A DNA stretch of 10,589 bases from an uncultured Clostridia bacterium (GCA_947626205.1 CANQRO010000052.1:1-10589); one strand, 5' to 3'. Positions 1 to 8,069 are shown, counted from the first letter of the stretch. The notes: a model not told the origin generated them from the sequence alone. Numbers and translations are program-made.

Positions 1-2920
1 TCCATTAAATCCAAGGAAAGTTTCAAAAGGTATATCCATTCCATCTTTATCTAATTTATGTCCACATTTTGGACAATCTTTATCTGGTAAATCGAATCCA
101 TTTTTATATCCATAATCTGTAAAATCTGAATATTTACAATTTGGGCAACGGTAATGTGGTGGAAGTGAATTTACTTCTGTAATTCCTGTCATGTTTGCAA
201 CAAACGAAGAACCAACAGAGCCTCTTGAACCTACTATATAGCCATCTTCATTAGATTTCCAAACTAGTTTTTGTGCAATTATATACATAACTGAGAATCC
301 ATTTTTAATTATAGATTGCAATTCTTTATTAAGTCTATCTTCAACTATTGCAGGTAATGGATCTCCATATAATTCTTTTGCTTTAGACACAGCAATATCT
401 TCTATTTGCTTTTCACATCCCTCTATATATGGCGGACATTTTTCTGGTGAAATAGGGCTTATATTTTCGCACATATCAGCAATTTTATTTGTATTTGTTA
501 CAACAACTTCATATGCTTTATCTAATCCCAAATATTTAAATTCTTCTATCATTTCGTTAGTAGTTCTTAAATATACTGGAGCTTGTTCATCTGCATCATC
601 ATACCCTTGTCCTGCCATTAATATTCTCCTATATATTTCATCTTGTGGATCCATAAAATGTACATCACAAGTTGCTACTACCAGTTTTCCTAACTTTTCA
701 CCTAAAGCAACAATTCTCTTATTTATATCTTGAAGTGCTTTTTCATCTGGAACTGTTCCATTTCTTACTAAAAACATATTATTGCCTATTGGTTGAATTT
801 CTAAATAGTCATAATCTCTTGCTATTTCCTCAATTTCTTCTTCAGACTTTCCTGCTTCAATTGCACGGTATAATTCTCCTGCTTCACAAGCACTTCCCAT
901 AATAAGCCCTTCAGAATTTTGTTTATATAAAGATTTCAAAATACGTGGCTTTTTATAAAAATAATCTAAATGAGAAAGTGAAACCAATTTATATAGATTG
1001 CGTAATCCTATATAATTTGTAGCTAGGATAATAGCATGATAGCTTGGAAGTTTTTTTAGGTCTGCGTTTCCTCCTACAATTACGTCTATATCCTCTAGTG
1101 TCTTAACTCCTTTATTTTTAAGCATTTCTATCATTACTTTAAATACATTTACCAAAGTAATAACATCATCTAATGCACGGTGAGCGACATCTACTTTAAT
1201 TCCTAAGTTTTCAGCAATAATCCCAAGCTTGTATTTTTTATACTCTGGAAACAAGTCTTTTGCTAAGCGAAGTGTATCTATATATGTATTTTCTAAAGAA
1301 TAGCCTAATTGAGTTGCATTATATTTAATAAATCCAACATCAAAATCTGCATTATGCGCTACAATTACACTATCTCCTATAAATTCTAAGAACTTTGGTA
1401 ATATTTCAGAAATTGTAGGTGCTGTACTTACCATCTCATCAGTTATATGTGTAATATTAACTACATCTGTAGGAATTGGTTTTTCTGGGTTAACAAAGCT
1501 TTCAAATTCTTCTATTATTTCACCATTTTTATATTTTACTGCACCTAACTCTGTTATTTTTTCTGTACGGAATGAAAGTCCTGTTGTTTCAATATCTAAT
1601 ACACAATATTCTGTATCTATATCTTGCTTTTTAGGAAAAGATACACTAGGAGTTCTATCTGGCACAAGATATGCTTCTACACCATAAATTACCTTCATAT
1701 CTTTATTATCTCTACCAAGTAATTTATACGCTTCTGGGAAAGCTTGTACAACTCCGGTGATCTGTTATAGCAATAGATTTCCATCCCCATTTCATTGCTC
1801 TTTTTATAAGTTCTGTTGCAGATGTCATTCCATCCATTTGGCTCATTTGTGTATGCATATGAAGTTCTACTCTTTTTTCTTTTGCTAAGTCTTGTCTTTC
1901 TTGTTTCTTTTTAGCAGGCATTTCTACAATTATATTTGCAATAATGCCAAGCTCTTTTGCAAATGGATCAAATTGTGCTGTTCCACATATTTTTATTTGT
2001 TTTGCTTCTTGTAATCTTGCAAGTATATTCTTTACTTTATCCGCTTCTATAAATGATTTACAAGTAATTGTAGAAGATCCATCATATACATCAAAAATAA
2101 CTAAAAATTTTCCACTTTTTAGTTCTCTTGTATCTATATTGATAATTTCACCCTCTATTGCAACTTTTCCGCTATCTATTGATATATCTGATATTTTTAC
2201 TACATTTTCTTTTATGTTTGCACTTCTACCAAGTATTAATGGTGTTTTTTCTTCTATTTCTATAATTTCGCCTACATCATCTTCTCCTGAGTCCGCATCT
2301 ACTGAAATATTTTGCATATCTTCTTTAATTTCATCATTATCCTCTTCATTATCTTGCTGTCCCATTTCACTAATAGCTTTTTCTATTTCATACTTTTCTG
2401 TCATTTTGCATTTTTGTTCAATCTTATTAATTTCTTCTTCTACTAGTTCTTCTATAAATTTTATTTTATAATTTTTTCCCAAAATATTATAAAATGTATT
2501 TTGTAAAACATTATCGAATCCTCTTAAAGTTAGAAAATCTGCACCATTTACCGATAGTATAACCGATAATCTATTTTCCTCTAATTTTACTTTGCTATTA
2601 TGTAATAAAACTTCACTAAATGGGTATTTATGAGAAATATATTTTATAACAGATTGCCATTCATCTTGTATTTGAGGAATAACTACATTATCGTCATATT
2701 TTATTACAGTTTCAATTTCTTCTATCATAAAACGATCTTTTAGATAAGATTCAAATTCCACTAAATTGTCCAATTTAATATATTCTAATGAAAGCAAGTC
2801 TATTTCTAGTCTATTGCTTTTTTTAAAAAGATTTATTTTCGACACAATTGCATTTTTTAAATTGTTTTCCATATGAAAATCGCTAAATATATCGCCAACT
2901 GTTTTTTTAGCCTCTGCCAT
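1..2920 (-). CDS. polC: DNA polymerase III PolC-type alpha subunit; 3' part cut by window edge, one-base frameshift
   Basis: Replicative DNA polymerase of low-GC Gram-positives with built-in 3'-5' proofreading. The ATG at 2918-2920 follows AAGGGGG at about 2930-2936. The first 388 codons (2920-1757) hold the PolC N-terminal domain, an acidic linker (about residues 190-230), an OB-fold (about 250-335) and the start of the PHP domain (HMHTQMSQMD). The frame then breaks: read straight on, it stops at 1724-1726 after 398 aa. If one base at about 1756 is skipped, the protein continues for 585 codons to base 1. This part contains ITDHGVVQAFPEAY, the exonuclease motifs DIETTG (1579-1596), HNADFD (1339-1356) and HRALDD (1165-1182), the second PHP half (TCDVHFMDP), and the zinc pairs CPNC (136-147) and CPKC (64-75). 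The window ends at the FETFLGFNG motif, before the polymerase aspartates. About 973 of some 1440 family residues are visible. Identity is certain; whether the gene is intact is not. Confidence 0.95.
1753..1760 (-). other. Single-base frameshift site in polC
   Basis: On the coding strand the sequence reads GAT CAC C GGA GTT GTA CAA. Without the extra C (1756 or the neighbouring 1757) it encodes the conserved PHP motif TDHGVVQAFPEAY. With it, the frame gives TDHRSCTSFPRSV and then a stop. Homology is strong on both sides, so only one base is out of place. I cannot tell from the sequence whether this is a consensus error, a real mutation, or a +1 recoding site at a rare CGG codon. Confidence 0.9.
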
Positions 2921-2948
2921 TTTCTTTTGCCCCCTTATAAACTAAAAC

Positions 2949-2985
2949 ATATTTTATCATAAGGATTCAAAATATGGAACTACAA
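2949..2985 (-). promoter_or_regulatory. Putative sigma-A promoter for polC
   Basis: On the minus strand TTGTAG (2980-2985) is followed after 18 bases by TATGAT (2956-2961). The likely transcription start is about 10 bases further on, roughly 30 bases before the polC start codon. This would give polC its own transcript, separate from the toxin-antitoxin pair upstream. The call rests only on similarity to TTGACA/TATAAT in AT-rich DNA. Confidence 0.45.
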
Positions 2986-3058
2986 ATATTTAATTTTTTA
3001 AAAATGTTTTTGGATTTATTTAAGATTAATTTTGATTTGTTTTTAAATTAATTATGTA

Positions 3059-3340
3059 CTAATAGATTTTATTAAAATAACTTGATTTTGTAGAAATTAT
3101 ATCTACAACAAAAATAATATTTTTTTGAACTTCGTAAAGAATAATATAGTTATAAATTGGTATTTTTCGGTATTCATTTATTTCTATTTTTTGATACATT
3201 CTTGGAAATATTTTTAGATTTTCAATTTTATTTGATAGAGATTCCCAAAAATTTCGAGGAAAAAATTGTGCATTATTATATATGATTTGATTTAACGATG
3301 TTTTAAATTTTTCAGTAGCAATAATTCTTTTAATAGCCAT
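3059..3340 (-). CDS. RelE/ParE-family toxin of a type II toxin-antitoxin pair
   Basis: A 93-aa basic protein with the pattern of the small RelE/ParE fold: an N-terminal strand (IKRIIATEKF), two helices (about residues 13-45), then a strand-rich second half with YRKIPIYNYIILYEV and IIFVVDIIST. Members of this superfamily are mostly mRNA interferases acting at the ribosome (RelE type) or gyrase poisons (ParE type); which one this is cannot be decided here. Its ATG lies inside the antitoxin's last codons: the two genes share the 11 bases 3330-3340 (ATGGCTATTAA), and there is no clear ribosome binding site. Translation is therefore probably coupled to the antitoxin, as is usual for such pairs. 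It lies between rseP and polC, where other Firmicutes often carry ispG. Confidence 0.8.
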   Translation of the reverse strand: MAIKRIIATEKFKTSLNQIIYNNAQFFPRNFWESLSNKIENLKIFPRMYQKIEINEYRKIPIYNYIILYEVQKNIIFVVDIISTKSSYFNKIY

Positions 3341-3536
3341 TCTGCATCAACTCTTTTTCCATAATTTCTTTAAATTCTTCCCACGTATAAAATCTTCCTG
3401 CTTTAATATCTGCTTCTCCTTCTCTTATGCACCTTTCTACGTATTTTCTATACTCTTTATCTTTTCTTGCTTTTTCTTGTAAGTATTCTTTTAAATTAAC
3501 TATTTTCTTTAACTTTAGTTCTTTTACATTTAACAT
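3330..3536 (-). CDS. Antitoxin of the RelE/ParE-like pair
   Basis: A 68-aa, highly charged protein (MLNVKELKLKK at the start). A longer reading from 3590 is possible, but the ATG at 3534-3536 is preferred because AAAGGA (about 3546-3551) sits 9 bases ahead of it. The extra 18 codons upstream also overlap the likely promoter. The middle is a Lys/Glu/Arg-rich helix. The C-terminal stretch EADIKAGRFYTWEEFKEIM resembles the tails of small antitoxins that wrap around their RelE/ParE partner. In this family the antitoxin usually binds its own promoter as well as the toxin. I cannot assign the DNA-binding type (ribbon-helix-helix, RelB or Phd-like) by eye. The main support is its position: directly upstream, overlapping the toxin by 11 bases. 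Confidence 0.75.
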   Translation of the reverse strand: MLNVKELKLKKIVNLKEYLQEKARKDKEYRKYVERCIREGEADIKAGRFYTWEEFKEIMEKELMQNGY

Positions 3537-3554
3537 ATTATCACATCCTTTCGT

Positions 3555-3590
3555 TTTATATACTTTACCATATCTTATTTTAATATGCAA
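3555..3590 (-). promoter_or_regulatory. Putative promoter and operator region of the toxin-antitoxin pair
   Basis: On the minus strand TTGCAT (3585-3590) and TAAAGT (3562-3567) are separated by exactly 17 bases, just upstream of the antitoxin ribosome binding site. A short inverted repeat, CATAT (3569-3573) and ATATG (3583-3587), lies within the spacer and could be an autoregulatory operator. The repeat is only 5 bases per arm in AT-rich DNA, so the operator idea is weak. Confidence 0.4.
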
Positions 3591-3744
3591 TACTTTTTAT
3601 TAAATTATGGAAACTTTATTTACATGATGTTTTTATAAAAATTTGTGATATTAATTTCATTTTTTATTTATATTAGCAAATTATATTTTTTTATATTCCT
3701 TTATTTATGTTTTTTATTTTACAATAACTTTATTTTGCTAATTT

Positions 3745-3779
3745 TAAAGAAGCCTTCTATATAGTAGAAAGCTTCTTTA
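3745..3779 (-). terminator. Hairpin terminator after rseP
   Basis: A near-perfect stem just past the rseP stop codon: TAAAGAAGC (3745-3753) pairs with GCTTCTTTA (3771-3779), and after one mismatch TTCTA (3755-3759) pairs with TAGAA (3765-3769) around a 5-base loop. It most likely ends the pyrH-to-rseP transcript. The U-rich tail is weak on the minus strand, so termination may be incomplete. Confidence 0.6.
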
Positions 3780-3781
3780 TT

Positions 3782-5047
3782 TTAGAATATTCTTAATATA
3801 TCATTGTATGTTACTAAAATAGTTAATGCAATTATTAGTAAAAATCCTGCAGATTGAATTGCCATTTCTGTTTTTTCTGAGATTGGTTTTCTTCTAATTG
3901 CTTCTATTAAATAAATAACTACTTTTCCTCCATCTAAAGGTGGAAATGGTAAAAGATTTGTTACTCCTAAAGATAAAGAAATTAATGCTAATATATAAAC
4001 AAAATCTACAAATCCACTTGTTTGAGCAACTATTCCAGAAATTCCAATTGGTCCCATTAATTGATCACTTGAAACATGACCTGTAAATAACATTTTTAGG
4101 TTTTCGATAATTGAAGTAGAGAATTCTACTGTATCCCAAAATCCATAATATATATTATTAATAAAGTTTTCTTCAGCAGGTTTGAATGTTATACCTAAAA
4201 GATATGTATATGTGCGTTCAGGTGTAACGTCAACCTCAATAATTTCATTATTCCTTAATAATGTAAATGTAACTTGTTCATTTTCATTTGCTTGTATAAG
4301 TTCTACAACTTTATATGGATCATTTCCTACATCATTTCCATTTACTTTTAAAATTACATCATTAACTTTTATTCCTTGTTTTTCTGCTGGACTTTCTGGA
4401 TAAAGAGCTACAATTTTAGTTGTTAAATTTTCTCCTTCTACACCTAAATAAATACCAGTATCTTGTGATGGAATAGCTGTAGGTTTTACAGTAAATTCAA
4501 TAATTTTTCCATCTCTTTTTGCTGAAACTACTACATCTTCACCGTTTGATTCATCCATTACGTTTGTAATATCTTGTTTATTATGAATTGTTTTTCCGTT
4601 TATTTTAACAATTTCATCTTCAGCAATTATGCCACTTTCATATGCCCCATATTCTGGACTAACATTATCAACTATGTTTGAAACATACCCACCTTGAAAA
4701 GATGCAAGTATAAAATATACTAATAATCCAAACACGATATTAACAGTTCCTCCAGCAATAACAATAGCAATCCTTTTTGGGATACTTGCATTACTAAAAG
4801 AACCCTCTTCATTAGAGCGTTCTTCTTCTCCTTCCATACTAACAAAACCACCAAGTGGAATTAATCTTAAAGCATATTTTGTTTTTGTATTTTTACTTTG
4901 CCAAATTGTTGGTCCAAACCCTATAGCAAATTCATTTACTTTTACTTTGCAAAGCTTTGCAATAAGAAAATGGCCACCTTCATGTATTAAAACTAAAAAA
5001 CCTAACAAGAATATAACTTTTAAAGCTGTTATTATAAAACTAATCAA
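3782..5047 (-). CDS. rseP: RseP/RasP-type site-2 protease (membrane zinc metalloprotease)
   Basis: An intramembrane protease of the M50 family. These enzymes cut membrane-anchored anti-sigma factors and leftover signal peptides within the bilayer. The 421-aa protein starts with a membrane segment carrying the zinc site HEGGH (residues 22-26). The third ligand motif NLLPFPPLDGG (364-374) is near the C-terminus, and a last membrane helix lies at about 398-416. Between them are two PDZ-like domains, about 122-188 and 205-275. The tandem arrangement recalls E. coli RseP more than the single-PDZ B. subtilis RasP. The start is TTG at 5045-5047, 7 bases after a perfect AGGAGG that overlaps the end of cdsA, which argues for coupled translation. 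In many clostridia dxr lies between cdsA and rseP; here the gap is only 11 bases. Confidence 0.95.
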   Translation of the reverse strand: MISFIITALKVIFLLGFLVLIHEGGHFLIAKLCKVKVNEFAIGFGPTIWQSKNTKTKYALRLIPLGGFVSMEGEEERSNEEGSFSNASIPKRIAIVIAGGTVNIVFGLLVYFILASFQGGYVSNIVDNVSPEYGAYESGIIAEDEIVKINGKTIHNKQDITNVMDESNGEDVVVSAKRDGKIIEFTVKPTAIPSQDTGIYLGVEGENLTTKIVALYPESPAEKQGIKVNDVILKVNGNDVGNDPYKVVELIQANENEQVTFTLLRNNEIIEVDVTPERTYTYLLGITFKPAEENFINNIYYGFWDTVEFSTSIIENLKMLFTGHVSSDQLMGPIGISGIVAQTSGFVDFVYILALISLSLGVTNLLPFPPLDGGKVVIYLIEAIRRKPISEKTEMAIQSAGFLLIIALTILVTYNDILRIF

Positions 5048-5058
5048 ATTACGTCCTC

Positions 5059-5862
5059 CTATAATAATTTTAAAAGCATGTATGCAAATGGTGCAATAAA
5101 TATTATGCTATCTATTCTATCTAACATTCCACCATGACCTGGAATTAAGTTACTAAAATCTTTAATTCCAACATAGCGTTTAATTGATGATGCAGCAAAA
5201 TCTCCTAATTGTCCAATTACACTTAAAATAATTGAAATTCCTGCTATTATTGGATATGAAAAATTCATGTGAAAGAAGTAATTAAAACCAAGTGCAAAAA
5301 GTAATCCAAACACTACTGATCCTATTATTCCTCCTATGCAGCCTTCTATTGTCTTATTTGGGCTAATTTTACTAAATTTATGTTTTCCCATACTTTTTCC
5401 TACAAGATATGCAAATACGTCTGTTCCCCATGCTGATGAAATAATAAACCACACTAGAAATTTACCATATTCCATTCCATGTATTAGTGGAATGAACATT
5501 AAAAATAATGAAATATAGCATATTCCAAAGAAAGTAATTGCAATATCATTTATTGTTGTTTTCATTTCCGATAAAATTACTTGTAAAAATAATAATGTAA
5601 TTCCTGATGGTATTAGCACGCTTACTATCGTTATAGCATGTTCTACTGGAATAATATGTATTAAAGCAATTAATGCAGATGCAACATATCCCATCCATAT
5701 AACAGGGTTTGCTTTTCCTTTAAAAGCATTAAAATACTCATGTAAACTCATTGCAGCTACTATAGCAAAAGCAATATCTACTACATATTTATTTCCAAAA
5801 ACTAATATTATTACTACAAGTGGCATGCCAAGAAGTGCTGATGTATACCTTTTAATATCCAT
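5059..5862 (-). CDS. cdsA: Phosphatidate cytidylyltransferase (CDP-diglyceride synthase)
   Basis: Makes CDP-diacylglycerol from CTP and phosphatidic acid, the branch point for membrane phospholipids. The protein is almost entirely hydrophobic helices, with about eight membrane segments. Near the C-terminus (about residues 225-251) it carries the family signature: SSIKRYVGIKDF followed by IPGHGGMLDRIDS, whose aspartates bind metal. SPNKTIEG at about 167-174 is also typical. The frame can be opened at a GTG (5869-5871), but that GTG lies inside the sequence AGAAAGGTG that serves as ribosome binding site. The ATG at 5860-5862, 8 bases after AAAGG, is the better start and gives 267 aa. The uppS stop codon immediately precedes this site, so the two genes are probably translationally coupled. 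Confidence 0.95.
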   Translation of the reverse strand: MDIKRYTSALLGMPLVVIILVFGNKYVVDIAFAIVAAMSLHEYFNAFKGKANPVIWMGYVASALIALIHIIPVEHAITIVSVLIPSGITLLFLQVILSEMKTTINDIAITFFGICYISLFLMFIPLIHGMEYGKFLVWFIISSAWGTDVFAYLVGKSMGKHKFSKISPNKTIEGCIGGIIGSVVFGLLFALGFNYFFHMNFSYPIIAGISIILSVIGQLGDFAASSIKRYVGIKDFSNLIPGHGGMLDRIDSIIFIAPFAYMLLKLL

Positions 5863-5875
5863 AGTATTCACCTTT

Positions 5876-6595
5876 CTATTTTCCTTTTTTTATAGTTCTA
5901 CTTTGATACTCTTTAATTGCTTCTAATAAATCTTGCTCGTTAAAATCTGGCCAATTTTTCTTGAAAAATACAAACTCAGAATAAATCGTTTGCCAAATTA
6001 AAAATCCACTTGTTCTTATTTGTCCACTTGTTCTTATTAATAGATCTGGATCTGGCTGACCAGCTGTATCTAAGTTATTACTTATAACTTCTTCTGAAAT
6101 ATCTTCTACATTTATTTCATTTGATTTTACTTTATTTGCAATTTTTTTAACTGCTCTAACTAATTCATCTCTTCCACCATAATTAATAGCAACATTAAAT
6201 AATGTGCCTGTATTATTCTTAGTTCTTTCTATTGCATTTCTAATACTTTTTTGCATTCCCTCATTTAATACACTAATATCTCCAATTACATTAACTTTAA
6301 TGTTTTCTGTATCAACTCTTTTTGAAAAATCGTCTAAATAATTTTGTAATAGTAGCATTAAAGCTCCTACTTCTTCCTTAGTACGGTTCCAGTTCTCTGT
6401 AGAAAATGCATAAACAGTTAAGTGCTTAATACCAATTTTATTAGCATATCTTACAATTTTTTCAAGAGTTTTGGCTCCCTCTTTATGTCCAAGTTTCGGG
6501 TCTAATCCTTTTTCTCTTGCCCAAGTACGGTTACCATCCATAATAATAGCAATATGATTTGGTAAACGTTTTAAATCTATTTCTTCTAAAGTCAT
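5876..6595 (-). CDS. uppS: Undecaprenyl diphosphate synthase (cis-prenyltransferase)
   Basis: Extends farnesyl diphosphate with isopentenyl diphosphate units to C55-PP, the lipid carrier for peptidoglycan and other wall polymers. At 239 aa it is of normal length. Motifs in order: IAIIMDGNRTWA (residues 15-26, catalytic Asp20), GHKEG (36-40), TVYAFSTENW (60-69), INYGGRDE (137-144), DLLIRTSGQIRTSGF (184-198) and IYSEF (204-208). By alignment from memory to the E. coli enzyme, the substrate residues Arg188, Arg194 and Ser196 and the metal-binding Glu207 are kept. Two motifs are altered: DGNGR(R)W reads DGNRTW, and the usual GE.R.SNF reads GQIRTSGF, encoded by a 16-base direct repeat. Activity is still likely. 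The start codon lies 32 bases from GGGAGG, with a perfect hairpin between them. Confidence 0.95.
   Translation of the reverse strand: MTLEEIDLKRLPNHIAIIMDGNRTWAREKGLDPKLGHKEGAKTLEKIVRYANKIGIKHLTVYAFSTENWNRTKEEVGALMLLLQNYLDDFSKRVDTENIKVNVIGDISVLNEGMQKSIRNAIERTKNNTGTLFNVAINYGGRDELVRAVKKIANKVKSNEINVEDISEEVISNNLDTAGQPDPDLLIRTSGQIRTSGFLIWQTIYSEFVFFKKNWPDFNEQDLLEAIKEYQSRTIKKGK
6005..6038 (-). repeat. 16-base direct repeat inside uppS
   Basis: The plus-strand sequence TCCACTTGTTCTTATT occurs at 6005-6020 and again at 6023-6038, two bases apart and in frame (period 18). It encodes IRTSG twice, at residues 187-191 and 193-197. Relatives carry IRTSG followed by a different sequence of the same length, so the second copy appears to have been overwritten rather than inserted. 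Confidence 0.9.
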
Positions 6596-6603
6596 ATTGT
6601 ATT

Positions 6604-6633
6604 TATGTTAGTTTTAAACTAACATATCCTCCC
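6604..6633 (-). promoter_or_regulatory. Hairpin between Shine-Dalgarno and start codon of uppS
   Basis: The only good ribosome binding site before uppS is GGGAGG (6628-6633), 32 bases from the ATG, which is too far. Between them is an uninterrupted inverted repeat: arms 6604-6614 and 6616-6626 (TATGTTAGTTT on the plus strand and its reverse complement), in practice a stem of about 9 bp with a 5-base loop. Folding it out leaves about 10 bases between GGGAGG and ATG, close to normal spacing. There is no T-tract, so it is not a terminator. Confidence 0.7.
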
Positions 6634-6650
6634 TTTTTTACGTTATTATT

Positions 6651-7199
6651 TTATACGCTCATTATTTCTTTTTCTTTGCTTGATGTAATATTATCAATTT
6701 CTTCTATTTTTTTATCTGTTATTTTCTGAATTTGATCCTCTGCTGATCTTAAATCATCCTCTGTAATTAAAGAATCTTTTTGTTGTTTTTTAAATTCATC
6801 TAATCCATCTCTTCTAATTGAACGAACTGCAACTTTTGCATCTTCTGCCATTTTCTTAATTTCTTTTACTAATTCTTTTCTTCTTTCTTCATTTAATTCT
6901 GGAAAAGATAAACGAATTACCTTTCCATCATTATTTGGATTAATTCCAATATCTGATGTTAAAATTGCTTTTTCAATTTCTTTTAATATGCTTAAATCCC
7001 AAGGTTGAATAACAATTAACCTTGCTTCTGGAACTGAGATACCAGCTACTTGGCTAATTGGTGTTTCTACACCATAATAATTTACTTTTACTTTATTTAA
7101 TATTGCAGGATTTGCTCTTCCCGCTCTTACTGCAGCTAAATTTTCTGCAAACACACTAATTGTTTTTTCCATTTTATCTTCAATAAATTTATAATCCAT
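6651..7199 (-). CDS. frr: Ribosome recycling factor
   Basis: Splits the post-termination ribosome together with EF-G so that subunits can be reused. The 182-aa length matches the family (about 185). The usual landmarks are present: LAAVRAGRANPAIL (about residues 21-34), YYGVETPISQVAGISVPEAR, the IGINPNNDGKVIRLSFPEL segment, and the long C-terminal helix region with RRKELVKEIKKMAEDAKVAVRS. The protein has the expected long charged helices and no gaps. The ATG at 7197-7199 follows AGAGG by 8 bases. It lies between pyrH and uppS, the conserved Firmicutes order. Confidence 0.97.
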   Translation of the reverse strand: MDYKFIEDKMEKTISVFAENLAAVRAGRANPAILNKVKVNYYGVETPISQVAGISVPEARLIVIQPWDLSILKEIEKAILTSDIGINPNNDGKVIRLSFPELNEERRKELVKEIKKMAEDAKVAVRSIRRDGLDEFKKQQKDSLITEDDLRSAEDQIQKITDKKIEEIDNITSSKEKEIMSV

Positions 7200-7246
7200 T
7201 TACATTACCTCTTTTCTTTATTTTTATTAAAATTTCATTTTTGTTT

Positions 7247-7263
7247 GCCACATATTTTGTGGC
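7247..7263 (-). other. Small hairpin in the pyrH-frr gap
   Basis: GCCACA (7247-7252) and TGTGGC (7258-7263) form a 6-bp, GC-rich stem with a 5-base loop, inside an otherwise AT-rich 131-base gap. Neither strand has a T-run directly behind it, so it is not a standard terminator. It could mark an RNA-processing or attenuation site; the function is unknown. Confidence 0.35.
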
Positions 7264-7330
7264 TTGTCTTCAACTTACCGTTTTTTATATATTTTTAACA
7301 CTTTTTATATTTTTAATATATAAATTTTAT

Positions 7331-8038
7331 TTATTTAACTATTGTTCCTATATTTTCACCTTTTATAATTTTAACCATATTTTCTGGATGATCAATTCCA
7401 AACACCATTAATGGTATTTGATTATCTCTACAAAGTGCAGTAGCTGTTGAATCCATTACTTTTAAATCCTTTGTTAAAATATCTGTATATGAAATTTCAT
7501 CGTATTTTACAGCATTTTTATCTACTTTTGGATCTGCTGAATAAACTCCATCAATTGTTTTAGCAAGTAAAATTACTTCTGCATTTATTTCTGCTGCACG
7601 AAGTGCTGCTCCTGTATCTGTTGAAAAATATGGGTTTCCAGTACCACATGCAAAAATAACTACTCTACCTCTTTCTAAATGCTTTACTGCTTTTCTACGA
7701 ATATATGGTTCTGCAATTTGTCTCATTTCAATAGCTGTTTGAACTCTAGTTTTTAATCCTCTTGCTTCTAGAGCATCTTGTAAGGCTAAGCCATTCATTG
7801 TAGTAGCTAACATTCCCATATAGTCTGATGTAGTTCTTTCCATTTGATTACCATATTTGCCTCTCCAGAAGTTTCCACCACCAACTACTATGCCCACTTC
7901 TACACCTAGTAGTGTTAGGTTCTTTATTTCATCGCATATTCTTCCTACTGTATCTGCATCAATTCCTGTTTTTCTTTCTCCTGCTAGTGCTTCTCCACTT
8001 AATTTTAATAGTACTCTTTTATATTTTACATTCTCCAC
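7331..8038 (-). CDS. pyrH: Uridylate kinase (UMP kinase)
   Basis: Phosphorylates UMP to UDP with ATP in pyrimidine nucleotide synthesis; bacterial PyrH belongs to the amino-acid-kinase fold and is a hexamer regulated by GTP and UTP. The 235-aa protein has KLSGEAL (residues 12-18), VVGGGNFWRG (51-60), the UMP-binding GTGNPYFSTDT (132-142), DGVYSADP (163-170) and TATALCRDN (198-206). All are intact. The start is GTG at 8036-8038, about 9 bases after GGGAGAG. In many Firmicutes rpsB and tsf lie just upstream; here they are absent, and a promoter precedes pyrH, making it the first gene of the operon. Confidence 0.97.
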   Translation of the reverse strand: MENVKYKRVLLKLSGEALAGERKTGIDADTVGRICDEIKNLTLLGVEVGIVVGGGNFWRGKYGNQMERTTSDYMGMLATTMNGLALQDALEARGLKTRVQTAIEMRQIAEPYIRRKAVKHLERGRVVIFACGTGNPYFSTDTGAALRAAEINAEVILLAKTIDGVYSADPKVDKNAVKYDEISYTDILTKDLKVMDSTATALCRDNQIPLMVFGIDHPENMVKIIKGENIGTIVK

Positions 8039-8069
8039 AAAAATACACTCTCCCTAAATTATATTTTTA

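Noticed and set aside
1944..2471. A 175-codon plus-strand frame opposite polC
   Set aside because: Its Ser/Ile/Phe-rich translation is the reverse shadow of the acidic linker and OB-fold of polC, which is strongly conserved on the other strand.
2990..3058. AT-only inverted repeats between the toxin gene and the polC promoter
   Set aside because: Stems made purely of A and T in AT-rich DNA are expected by chance, and no U-tract geometry fits a terminator.
3537..3590. Longer antitoxin start at 3590
   Set aside because: The extension overlaps the promoter and lacks a ribosome binding site, while the ATG at 3534-3536 has AAAGGA at proper spacing.
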